DNA of 36,111 nt from a virus. A program made the position numbers and the translations under genes. Shown here one piece after another: positions 6,107 through 12,824 of the stretch. The notes below the pieces were generated by a model, which saw only the letters and a list, made by a program, of their open reading frames with translations, made no database searches and was not told the DNA's origin. Positions within the stretch are counted from its first letter, which is position 1. Every line of letters begins with the position of its first letter. The DNA lies in the IMG/VR virus record IMGVR_UViG_3300004369_000056, positions 1 through 36,111 of that record. One strand, 5' to 3'.

Positions 6107-6943
6107 ATGAGAATTGATAGAGTTAATCAAAAGATTTATATTCGCCAGTCATGGTTAGGTGACATGACGATATGCCCTGAGCGTGCTAGGCTCGGTCAGG
6201 TGCGACCTGAATTCAGGACGGGTTCCGATGCGACAATCATCGGGACCTCGCTCCATGCTGGCATTGAGTCGGTGTTAGATGGTCGGTCATCGGAGTTCGG
6301 TGACATGCTTGAAGTTGTTGCCAACGAATATGAAACGCTGGAAACAACGAATTATAAAAGGACGAACATTGACCCAGACAAAATCCCTGCCTATCTGGAA
6401 TCTATGTCGCTGGCGTTTTATGATGGCATATTGCCTCATGTGGAGCAAGGCGGTGAAGTTGAACGCAAGTTCTCGTCCAGTCTCGGTTTCACCATTAACG
6501 GTTATGCCGTTTATGTTGAGGGAACCATGGACTATTTGACTCCTAGTGGTGTTATTTGGGATTGGAAAACTGCTGGTCGCCAGTACAACATTAAGGAAAA
6601 ACAGAAGTCCAACATCCAAGCCAGCGTTTATGCTGATGCTTGCGTCAACCTTGGGTTGTCGCCTAGTTATCCCGTGGATTTTCGTTTCGGGATTATGGTC
6701 CGTCAAGAGAAACCGAAGTCACAAATTGTGTCTATCGTGAGAACCGAAGCGCATGGACAATGGTTGCGTCAATATATCCGTGGTGCTGTAAACACAGCCA
6801 TGAACAGCGGTTATGAGAACAACTGGATGATGAACGACTCGTCTGCGCTGTGTTCGGAATCATGGTGCGGATTTTGGTCCATCTGCAAAGGTGCGTTTAT
6901 TCGTGAAGCGGACAACGCTTTCCCTGAGCAGTTGGATGTCTGA
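6107..6943 (+). CDS. PD-(D/E)XK nuclease, Cas4/RecB/AddB-like, with Fe-S type cysteines
   Basis: A 278-residue protein. Motifs in order: C23 (ICPERARLG); GTSLHAGIE (46-54); EGTMDYL with D142; IWDWKTA with D152 and K154 (the D-X-K core); QASVYADA (171-178), the QxxxY motif; then C249, C254 and C260 in CSESWCGFWSIC. One N-terminal and three C-terminal cysteines are the arrangement that binds a 4Fe-4S cluster in Cas4 and AddB. It is probably the phage recombination or end-processing exonuclease. CGGAGG lies 8 nt before ATG 6107. No cas1 or CRISPR array is present, so a CRISPR role is not suggested. Confidence 0.88.
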   Translation: MRIDRVNQKIYIRQSWLGDMTICPERARLGQVRPEFRTGSDATIIGTSLHAGIESVLDGRSSEFGDMLEVVANEYETLETTNYKRTNIDPDKIPAYLESMSLAFYDGILPHVEQGGEVERKFSSSLGFTINGYAVYVEGTMDYLTPSGVIWDWKTAGRQYNIKEKQKSNIQASVYADACVNLGLSPSYPVDFRFGIMVRQEKPKSQIVSIVRTEAHGQWLRQYIRGAVNTAMNSGYENNWMMNDSSALCSESWCGFWSICKGAFIREADNAFPEQLDV

Positions 6944-6974
6944 CATGTGTGTGCTACACTTTTTAACAGTTCAC

Positions 6975-7016
6975 GAACGACACGGCTCGGTCACCTCCAG
7001 TCAAGTCGTGTCGTTC
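6975..7016 (+). promoter_or_regulatory. Long hairpin with an anti-Shine-Dalgarno loop
   Basis: A 13-bp stem with one G-U pair (6975-6987 with 7004-7016) holds a 16-nt loop containing CACCTCCA (6993-6999 and adjacent base). That is complementary to Shine-Dalgarno sequences of this phage: the AGGAGG at 7043-7048 just downstream, and TGGAGGTG before the genes at 3964 and 4204. No U-tract follows the stem. A weak GTGT/ACAC stem with TTTTT lies upstream at 6949-6964. Regulation by pairing is inferred. Confidence 0.5.
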
Positions 7017-7037
7017 ACTAATGTAATACCAAACCAA

Positions 7038-7057
7038 CAAGCAGGAGGCTTGAAATG
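7038..7057 (+). promoter_or_regulatory. Ribosome site in a hairpin loop, gene at 7055
   Basis: CAAGC (7038-7042) / GCTTG (7048-7052) with loop AGGAG (7043-7047), two bases before ATG 7055. Same layout as the other looped ribosome sites, with different arm sequences. Confidence 0.55.
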
Positions 7058-7504
7058 AATACCATAAGCAAAGACCAATCCATCATCACACAGGTGGCTG
7101 CAAAAATTGCGGCTGACCTGACACCGAAAACGGATGACATTATGACAAACATCGCTAATTGGGCGATTGCGTTTGATGCCACCACCGAAGCCTTGCTGGA
7201 GAAGCATGGCATGACCACAATGACAGAACCACAGGCAACTCAGGCAATCACTGAGGCGTTCAACGCAACACCTGTACAGGAAACACCAGCCCCAGCCCCA
7301 CAGGCATCAACTGGCGGTTTTCAGGTTCGCATTAAGGGACAGCAACACGGACCAGTTCCAGCATGGTTGCACACAGAGTGCGCCAAGGTTGGTGTGACAG
7401 AAGTGTGGGACAACCGTGATGGCTTGTCAGCAAACCCTAAGCGTCCTTGGTTCAAAGCCGTTTCAGGCGACAAGGCGTTTTGGGAACCACGAGCAAAGCG
7501 TTAA
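7055..7504 (+). CDS. Hypothetical replication-associated protein (149 aa)
   Basis: N-terminal helical region (1-80), a Pro/Ala/Gln-rich linker (TPVQETPAPAPQAST) and a basic C-terminal domain ending in VWDNRDGLSANPKRPWFKAVSGDKAFWEP. The C-terminal pattern (DNR, NPK, PWFK, W) recalls the zinc-knuckle tail of phage SSB or RecA-like proteins (DNR...NPKAPDFKC) but with the cysteines lost. Its position 6 nt before the helicase gene suggests a helicase loader, single-strand binding or accessory role. This is an inference from the motif and neighbours; the full-length family is unknown to me. Confidence 0.7.
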   Translation: MNTISKDQSIITQVAAKIAADLTPKTDDIMTNIANWAIAFDATTEALLEKHGMTTMTEPQATQAITEAFNATPVQETPAPAPQASTGGFQVRIKGQQHGPVPAWLHTECAKVGVTEVWDNRDGLSANPKRPWFKAVSGDKAFWEPRAKR

Positions 7505-7510
7505 ACCATA

Positions 7511-8587
7511 ATGGCTCCTGATTACACGGAGCGATGGGCAAAGATTGGGCGGGGAGAAATTATCTCCCCGCCTGATTCTTTATCTACGCCAAAATATAAC
7601 TATTATGCGCCATTGGTTAAAGCCGCCGATGATTATGTTCATTGGGCGCAAACACCAAACGAGCGTGTCTATTTAGGTTTCGCAGACATTGACGAACAGA
7701 TGCGTGGTATCGCCCCAAGCGAACTGTGCATGATTAACGGCTACTCGCATAGCGGTAAAACGCTTGCGTTGCTACAAATCCTGAGTGCGAACCGCAACAA
7801 GCGTGTCGTATATTTCTGTCCCGATGAGCCACGAACATTAACGCTGATTAAGTTGGCGTGTGTTGTCCATGGTGTTGATGCGAACCAGTTAGAGCAACAG
7901 GTCGCAGACAATGACCGTGACGCAATCAACCTGCTTAAAGCAACAGCGACAGAACATTTCCCGAACCTAGCGGTCTTTGACCAAACGGTTTCGTTGTTGG
8001 ATATGGAACGCTCGCTTGCTGAGGTGTCTGATGTTATGGGTGAACCACAACTAATCGTTGTGGACTATTTGGAACTCATAACAGGTGCAGGTGAAGATGT
8101 TCCGTCCAAGGCTAACGCAATCAAAGCGTTCGGTAAACGCCATAATAAACCTTTGCTGGTGTTGCATCAGTCGTCACGCACCGCTGGTGCTGACGGACGA
8201 AAAATGACTATCAGTTCAGGTGCATATGGTGGTGAGCAACAAGCCACACACATCATTGGTGTACGCCGTAAACGGTTTGAAATTGAAGGTCATATTCGTG
8301 ACTTGCAAGAGAAACTGGAACGGGCATCTAACACTGAAAAGATTATGGAAAAGATTGAATCTTTGCAGTATGAGTTGCGTATCCACATGGATACTTTGAC
8401 CTTGAACCTTGTGAAGTGTAAGCGTCCTGCATCCGCATTGTTAGATGACATGGACTTTACGATTGAATACGGCACAGGTCGTTTGCACAGGTTGGACACT
8501 GGTGTGTTACCGTGGAAAGAACAACGACCTAGCGTGGACAATCCACTAGAACAATTAACTATCGCTGAAGCATTGGAGGACTGGTGA
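7511..8587 (+). CDS. DnaB-like replicative helicase (RecA-fold, SF4)
   Basis: A 358-residue protein. RecA-type ATPase with Walker A GYSHSGKT (77-84), a strand ending in CPDEP (103-107) that carries the acidic catalytic residue, Walker B LIVVDYLELI (181-190), and LLVLHQSSRTAG (about 216-227), matching the motif 3 / sensor Gln region of DnaB. A long charged helix follows (about 265-300). It lacks the large N-terminal domain of bacterial DnaB, as do other short phage helicases. It should unwind DNA at the fork together with the AEP primase encoded next, whose GTG start overlaps its stop codon. Confidence 0.88.
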   Translation: MAPDYTERWAKIGRGEIISPPDSLSTPKYNYYAPLVKAADDYVHWAQTPNERVYLGFADIDEQMRGIAPSELCMINGYSHSGKTLALLQILSANRNKRVVYFCPDEPRTLTLIKLACVVHGVDANQLEQQVADNDRDAINLLKATATEHFPNLAVFDQTVSLLDMERSLAEVSDVMGEPQLIVVDYLELITGAGEDVPSKANAIKAFGKRHNKPLLVLHQSSRTAGADGRKMTISSGAYGGEQQATHIIGVRRKRFEIEGHIRDLQEKLERASNTEKIMEKIESLQYELRIHMDTLTLNLVKCKRPASALLDDMDFTIEYGTGRLHRLDTGVLPWKEQRPSVDNPLEQLTIAEALEDW

Positions 8588-9501
8588 TAACTGACATACG
8601 AGATTTCATAACCTTGTTTCGTGGCAGGGGTGATGTCTATGGACATAATGAAGGTAAATGTGTTAAAGAACCATTGACCGAACTTGTGTTCCAACAACAT
8701 CTTGACGGGTCTGCACCTATCGGTGTGTACCCTTTGGTCCCACACATTGACAACCATTATGTTGCATGGGGTTGCGTTGACTATGACACATCCGATGCAC
8801 AGGAACATGCGGTTCGTCTGCACGATGCCCTGTTGGAAGCAGGCGTTGTGTCATGGATAGAGAAATCTCGTTCCAAAGGATTTCATGTTTGGGTATTTGC
8901 CGAGCATGCTGTCCTCGCTGAAGATATGCGTAACATGTTGATGGTCGCATCACAGGTTGCGGAAACACCAACCACAGAAGTTAACCCTAAGCAGATTACT
9001 TTGAAAGCAGGTCAATATGGCAACTATGTACGGCTACCGTATCCGAATGTTGGTGATTACCAAACTGACAAGCAACGCATCTTTCATGCGAAAGATGTTG
9101 CGTGGGGCAGTTTCACCAATCCGTATAGTTTCAACGACTTCGTTGAGAGTGCTATGTCTCTCAGGACTCCTCAGGAAACCATCCAGCGCATCGCATCCAT
9201 GTATCAGCCACCCAAGCAAACGGCAGTCGTAAACAATGATTATGTTTATGATGCAACTCTTGATGAGGCTATGCAAATACTTAGCCCGTTGGGTAAAGTC
9301 ATTTGGCGTGACGGACCGTTAGCAGGAAAAGACCGTTCATCCACACTGGCGAAACTAGGTCACGAAACTGTTCGCAGTGGACTGAACCCTAGTCAGACGA
9401 AGATTGTGTTGATGACAGCGGATAAGCGTTGGGGCAAATATCATTTGCGTCACGATGGTGAAATGGAAATAGACAAACTCGTGGTCAGGGTACATTCATA
9501 A
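8584..9501 (+). CDS. AEP-family primase (TOTE type)
   Basis: GTG 8584 overlaps the helicase stop (GTGA), a typical coupled start. The 305-residue product carries the archaeo-eukaryotic primase motifs: CVDYD with D66 and D68 (metal-binding DxD), SKGFHVWVF with H101 (the sxH motif), and YGNYVRLPY downstream (about 139-147), in the order seen in TOTE-conflict-system primases. A C-terminal helical domain (about 225-305; GKVIWRDGPLAGKDRSSTLA) resembles PriCT-type domains that touch the template or helicase. It probably primes replication with the adjacent helicase. No DNA polymerase gene is visible, so elongation presumably uses the host enzyme. Confidence 0.82.
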   Translation: MITDIRDFITLFRGRGDVYGHNEGKCVKEPLTELVFQQHLDGSAPIGVYPLVPHIDNHYVAWGCVDYDTSDAQEHAVRLHDALLEAGVVSWIEKSRSKGFHVWVFAEHAVLAEDMRNMLMVASQVAETPTTEVNPKQITLKAGQYGNYVRLPYPNVGDYQTDKQRIFHAKDVAWGSFTNPYSFNDFVESAMSLRTPQETIQRIASMYQPPKQTAVVNNDYVYDATLDEAMQILSPLGKVIWRDGPLAGKDRSSTLAKLGHETVRSGLNPSQTKIVLMTADKRWGKYHLRHDGEMEIDKLVVRVHS

Positions 9502-10052
9502 TGTCATTTGATTACAAACTCAGTTTTATTCAGGGCGGTCATTGGGCAGAAAAAGTTGCTCAACGGTTGCGTGATTCAGGTGTTGAATGTTATGCACCTG
9601 AAATACAAATAGCGCAAAACGCAGAAGAACGAGACTATATGACAAAACACGAAAAAGATATTGTGTTTAACTGGACTGACTCCACCATAGAAGTCAAATC
9701 ATCCACACGGAACTTTACCGACTTCGTGGAAGCATACCCATACGATTCCCTGTTCGTAGATACCGTGTCGGGATATGAAAGCAAAGCGATGAAGCCGATG
9801 GCTTACGCCATCATCTCCCAACAAGAACAAGGCATCGTGTGTATTCCACCAAGCAGTTACTCAACATGGACAAAAGTACGAGCATACGACAAACACAGGG
9901 AAATTTGGGAAACCTTTTACAGCGCACCAAAAGAAGCCTTAATTTCATTCAGTGCTTTAGTTGACTATCTGAAAGAACACGAAAACACTAACCTGATGTC
10001 CCGTGTTTTGGACACCGTTCATCCAATACCAGTAAACATTGAGGATTTATAA
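9501..10052 (+). CDS. PD-(D/E)XK endonuclease-like protein (183 aa)
   Basis: Starts in a TAATG overlap with the primase. The catalytic core is visible as WTDSTIEVKSS (about 57-67): an acidic residue, then E-V-K on the next strand, followed by DSLFVDTVSGYESK. This is the fold of restriction-type and Holliday-junction-type nucleases. The rest (KPMAYAIISQQEQGIVCIPPS) fits the core beta sheet. The substrate cannot be told; DNA recombination or repair is likely from the neighbours. The base composition of the coding strand changes inside this gene, near 9600, from G/T-rich to A/C-rich. Confidence 0.7.
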   Translation: MSFDYKLSFIQGGHWAEKVAQRLRDSGVECYAPEIQIAQNAEERDYMTKHEKDIVFNWTDSTIEVKSSTRNFTDFVEAYPYDSLFVDTVSGYESKAMKPMAYAIISQQEQGIVCIPPSSYSTWTKVRAYDKHREIWETFYSAPKEALISFSALVDYLKEHENTNLMSRVLDTVHPIPVNIEDL

Positions 10053-10636
10053 TGACAACCATACTTGCTATTCAAGGTGACGATTATTGTGCAATCGGTT
10101 CCGATTCACAATGGACAGATGAATACAACCGTGTCGGCAAAATGAACCAACCCAAAGTAGTCACCGTAGGACGATACCTAATAGGTGTAGCAGGTGATAC
10201 CCGTGGAGCAAATGTTATCCAACATGCGTTCACACCCCCCGTACTTCCACCCAAACTGGTTGGCGCACGACTGGTCAAGTTCATCGTGTCACAGTTCGTC
10301 CCCGCCTATAAAGAATGTTTGGAATCACATGGCGCAGGCAGACCACAATATGATGACCAGCCAGCACAATCAGCAAACGAGATACTCGTTTGCGCTAATG
10401 GTGTCATATTTCAAATAGATACCGATTATGGAACCGAAACCGATACATGCAACCTGTATGCCATCGGTTCAGGCGCACACTACGGCTTAGGAGCATTACA
10501 GGCGTACACATCAGGCAAGCGTGTCTTACAGGCAAATGCTAAACAGGTGTTGCTGAAATCATTAACGGTAGCCGTAAAGTTTGATAACGGCAGCGGCTCA
10601 CCGTTCCACACCTTTATACAGACAGCGAAACCATAA
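10052..10636 (+). CDS. Ntn-hydrolase protease, HslV / proteasome beta-like
   Basis: A 194-residue protein beginning MTTILAI, so removal of Met would expose the N-terminal Thr nucleophile, as in HslV (which starts TTI). Counting the Met as 1, the set is T2, D18 (AIGSDSQ), K35 (NQPKVVTVGRYLIGVAGDTRGA) and S140 in AIGSG (137-141). These fall at almost the same spacing as T1, D17, K33 and the GSG serine of HslV. No HslU-like unfoldase lies beside it. It may be a phage protease for host or capsid proteins, or another Ntn hydrolase. Start TAATG with the upstream gene; stop TAATG with rusA. Confidence 0.78.
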   Translation: MTTILAIQGDDYCAIGSDSQWTDEYNRVGKMNQPKVVTVGRYLIGVAGDTRGANVIQHAFTPPVLPPKLVGARLVKFIVSQFVPAYKECLESHGAGRPQYDDQPAQSANEILVCANGVIFQIDTDYGTETDTCNLYAIGSGAHYGLGALQAYTSGKRVLQANAKQVLLKSLTVAVKFDNGSGSPFHTFIQTAKP

Positions 10637-10995
10637 TGGCAGCGAAGCGTAAAAACAAAAAGAAACCATACACGGTTTCCTTTCCAATTAAACCTATCCC
10701 AAAAGGGCGACCAAGAATGACTCGTTATGGTCGTGTTTTTACGCCTAAAACCACATTGGAAGCAGAAGCATACATCGCACAAATATATGACGGTCCACAA
10801 TATGAAGGCACAGTAAAAGTTGAATGTGTATTCACACCAACAGGAACAACCGTCACTCTAACCCCCATTGATGGTGAGCAATCAAAACTACGAGGCGACC
10901 TAGACAACTATGTGAAACTGTTAATGGATGGTTTGAACGGTGTTGCATGGTTGGATGACAAACAGGTAACTGTTATTCAGGCGGAAAAACAGTGA
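10636..10995 (+). CDS. rusA: RusA-like Holliday junction resolvase
   Basis: A 119-residue protein with the RusA pattern: FPIKPIPKGRPRMTRYG at the N-terminus (about 15-31) and the metal-binding core GDLDNYVKLLMDGLNGVAWLDD (about 85-106), with the conserved acidic residues in D-x-D-N and D-D. It resolves branched DNA formed in replication or recombination, often before packaging. It starts in a TAATG overlap and its stop overlaps the GTG of the next gene. The length is close to that of typical RusA. Confidence 0.9.
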   Translation: MAAKRKNKKKPYTVSFPIKPIPKGRPRMTRYGRVFTPKTTLEAEAYIAQIYDGPQYEGTVKVECVFTPTGTTVTLTPIDGEQSKLRGDLDNYVKLLMDGLNGVAWLDDKQVTVIQAEKQ

Positions 10996-11468
10996 GCAAA
11001 AACCAATCAGATTATGACATCCCCGCCCGCAAATTTGACTTCCACACCGACCTAAAGTTCGGCAAAAAAGGTGAAAAACTTGTAGAAGAATTCCTTGATG
11101 CGATGTCCGATGGTGCGTTTGAAGTCAAAACAGACCGCTACCGTAACGGGCGCATGGTCCTAGAGATGACTCACAACCCACGCAAGAAGGTTGATGAGGA
11201 AGGTAAACCTTTATGGAAGCCCTCAGGGCTTGCCATAACGAAAGCAAAATGGTGGGTATATGTTTATACCTTGGATGGCTCCTTTGTAATCGTCAGCACA
11301 GACAGAATCAAACGATACCTAAAGGTAAACAAGGAGCGATTTAATCCCAAAAAATATCATGGCTTCGCTATGGCATCCAGCAACCCATCCAAGGGATACT
11401 TGCTACAGCCCGAAGATGTGATGGACCTGATGATTAACACTGCATATGATGAAGTACGAACCGACTAG
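10992..11468 (+). CDS. PD-(D/E)XK nuclease-like protein (158 aa)
   Basis: GTG 10992 overlaps the rusA stop (GTGA). The sequence FGKKGEKLVEEFL (about 23-35), then GAFEVKTDRYRNGRMVLEM (about 41-59), has the helix-strand pattern and E-V-K of the PD-(D/E)XK fold. AITKAKWWVYVYTLDGSFVIVSTDRIKRYL follows, as in small phage nucleases that recognise DNA ends or junctions. This is the third nuclease of this fold in the early cluster besides RusA. The substrate is unknown. It overlaps the sigma-like gene by 23 nt. Confidence 0.72.
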   Translation: MSKNQSDYDIPARKFDFHTDLKFGKKGEKLVEEFLDAMSDGAFEVKTDRYRNGRMVLEMTHNPRKKVDEEGKPLWKPSGLAITKAKWWVYVYTLDGSFVIVSTDRIKRYLKVNKERFNPKKYHGFAMASSNPSKGYLLQPEDVMDLMINTAYDEVRTD

Positions 11469-11772
11469 CAAAACAGGAATAACCGAAATAGAGTTGCTAA
11501 TGCAACCATTCTCGGTGAAACACAACGAAACAGATTGGGAACTAATTGAACTTGTTCAGGAGATTCTGTCCACGCTGAGCGAAGCAGACCAAGAGGCATT
11601 ACATGGAATATTTTATCAACGAAATACTTATCAGGAGTTGGCAAGCGAACTTGGCATCAAAGCCAAGTCACATGCGTGGAGAAAGGTGGACTCGGCTTTG
11701 GCTAATCTAAAGAAAGCATTAGTCAAAGACGAAAGATTTATTGAAATGATGGGAGAAAAATATGAACTATAA
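11446..11772 (+). CDS. Sigma-70 region 4-like helix-turn-helix protein (108 aa)
   Basis: Residues about 35-95 (LIELVQEILSTLSEADQEALHG, then YQRNTYQELASELGIK, then WRKVDSALANLKKAL) have the layout of sigma-70 region 4: a helix with the L-x-x-x-D/E-Q-E-A-L motif, then the turn helices TYQELASELG and a recognition helix. There is no region 2, so it is not a complete sigma factor. It could tether host RNA polymerase to late promoters, as other region 4-only phage proteins do. ATG 11446 or 11449 lies inside the upstream gene; it overlaps the next gene by 11 nt. Confidence 0.7.
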   Translation: MMKYEPTSKTGITEIELLMQPFSVKHNETDWELIELVQEILSTLSEADQEALHGIFYQRNTYQELASELGIKAKSHAWRKVDSALANLKKALVKDERFIEMMGEKYEL

Positions 11773-12259
11773 AACTTGGGATTCTGCTGCCGATTATGTT
11801 TTAGACATAATGGAAGAAGCAGCACGGACAACAATGCCCGACCCGAAAGACTTTGACTCACACGAAACATTCCTAAGTAGATGGGTGCTGAAACTACAAG
11901 CAGGCGATTATGACAGGGACGACATTGAACTGGTGGTACAAGTCTTGAAGTCCGCTGGCGAACAATCATTACAACACATGACATCAATGGGTATTCCATA
12001 CAACCATGATGACATGCTGGAACTGTTGTGTCTCAAACAACATGATTACGGTCACGAGAACATCAACAACTTTGGTATTCTCGGTTTGGCTGTTCGCATG
12101 TGTGACAAGATTGCTAGAATCAAAAACCTGATTGGTCGTGGCTCCGAAGGAGTCAACGAACCTTTAGAGGACTCGTATCGTGACATTGTTGGCTACGCTA
12201 CAATCGCAATCATGTATCATGCTGGAACTTTTCAATACAAACTAGAAAGGGACATTTAA
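11762..12259 (+). CDS. DUF1599 / Nmad1-like protein (165 aa)
   Basis: The C-terminal half reads LELLCLKQHDYGHENINNFGILGLAVRMCDKIARIKNL, then EPLEDSYRDIVGYATIAIM. This is the DUF1599 pattern (also called nucleotide modification associated domain 1), with metal-binding-type E/D/H residues in helices as in MazG-like all-alpha NTP pyrophosphatases. A role in nucleotide metabolism or modified-nucleotide supply is plausible. The N-terminal 75 residues are helical and not recognised. GGGAGAAA precedes ATG 11762; the end overlaps the next gene (TAATG). Confidence 0.75.
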   Translation: MNYKTWDSAADYVLDIMEEAARTTMPDPKDFDSHETFLSRWVLKLQAGDYDRDDIELVVQVLKSAGEQSLQHMTSMGIPYNHDDMLELLCLKQHDYGHENINNFGILGLAVRMCDKIARIKNLIGRGSEGVNEPLEDSYRDIVGYATIAIMYHAGTFQYKLERDI

Positions 12260-12489
12260 TGCCTTACGGAGAAACTGGAAAACCATACAGCATTGAGGGA
12301 ACAGAATTCAATGTTGATGACAAGTTTGTTATTTCAACACTTTTGGCTATCATCTATGCGTTGAAAGAAATGAACAAACAATACCCATCCATTGATGCGG
12401 CAATAGAAAATTTGGCAGGAGAAATTTATGAGCAAATCAAAGAAGTTGAATCTAGTGGTGTTGAACGAACAACTGACCCATCTGCATGA
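12259..12489 (+). CDS. Small hypothetical protein (76 aa)
   Basis: TAATG start coupled to the DUF1599 gene. MPYGETGKPYSIEGTEFNVDDKFVIS is followed by a hydrophobic then acidic helix (LLAIIYALKEMNKQYPSIDAAIENLAGEIYEQIKEV). No family recognised. Its last 62 nt are shared with another gene in a different frame. Confidence 0.65.
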   Translation: MPYGETGKPYSIEGTEFNVDDKFVISTLLAIIYALKEMNKQYPSIDAAIENLAGEIYEQIKEVESSGVERTTDPSA

Positions 12490-12589
12490 AGTTTTGGTTG
12501 CGATGGGCGCACCAAAAACCGCTATCAGGCGTGTAGAAGATGTAGCCGTATCCGTAGCATGGTTAGAAAAACTAGGAACCTATGACTGA
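12428..12589 (+). CDS. Small overlapping gene (53 aa)
   Basis: ATG 12428 behind GGAGAAATTT; TGA at 12587-12589 overlaps the next start by 8 nt. The product (MSKSKKLNLVVLNEQLTHLH...) is a basic N-terminus followed by an amphipathic helix and VEDVAVSVAWLEKLGTYD. It overlaps the preceding gene by 62 nt in another frame and bridges what would otherwise be a 92-nt gap. Unknown family; good ribosome site and coupling at both ends support it. Confidence 0.55.
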   Translation: MSKSKKLNLVVLNEQLTHLHEVLVAMGAPKTAIRRVEDVAVSVAWLEKLGTYD

Positions 12590-12824
12590 TGGATTGAATC
12601 CTGATGACATGTCCGAACTAGAAGGCATCTTCGCTCAAATGATTGAAGATAACGAAACAGGTTTCGTTATGGAATTTATAATTAGTAAACTTTCCGCCAA
12701 AGAACTGCTGGGACATTGGGGATTAGCATGCCAAGGTGACTCCGTTGCCTTGGCGTTATGCCTACATGAGTTCGGAAAAATTATGGCAGAATTAACGGCG
12801 GCGTTATCTTCGGAGCCTTGGTAG
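12582..12824 (+). CDS. Small acidic hypothetical protein (80 aa)
   Basis: Last gene of the rightward early cluster. MTDGLNPDDMSELEGIFAQMIEDNETG, then helices LSAKELLGHWGLAC and VALALCLHEFGKIMAELTAAL. No known family. Its 3' end overlaps the 3' end of the opposing leftward virion gene by 44 nt, so the two transcription units meet tail to tail with no room for a terminator. Confidence 0.65.
   Translation: MTDGLNPDDMSELEGIFAQMIEDNETGFVMEFIISKLSAKELLGHWGLACQGDSVALALCLHEFGKIMAELTAALSSEPW

Noticed and set aside
6107-6943. Cas4 as part of a CRISPR system
   Set aside because: No repeats, cas1 or cas2 in the window; the family is common as a phage recombination nuclease.
6975-7016. Classical rho-independent terminator
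   Set aside because: The stem is long but the following bases are not U-rich; the CACCTCC loop suggests another role.
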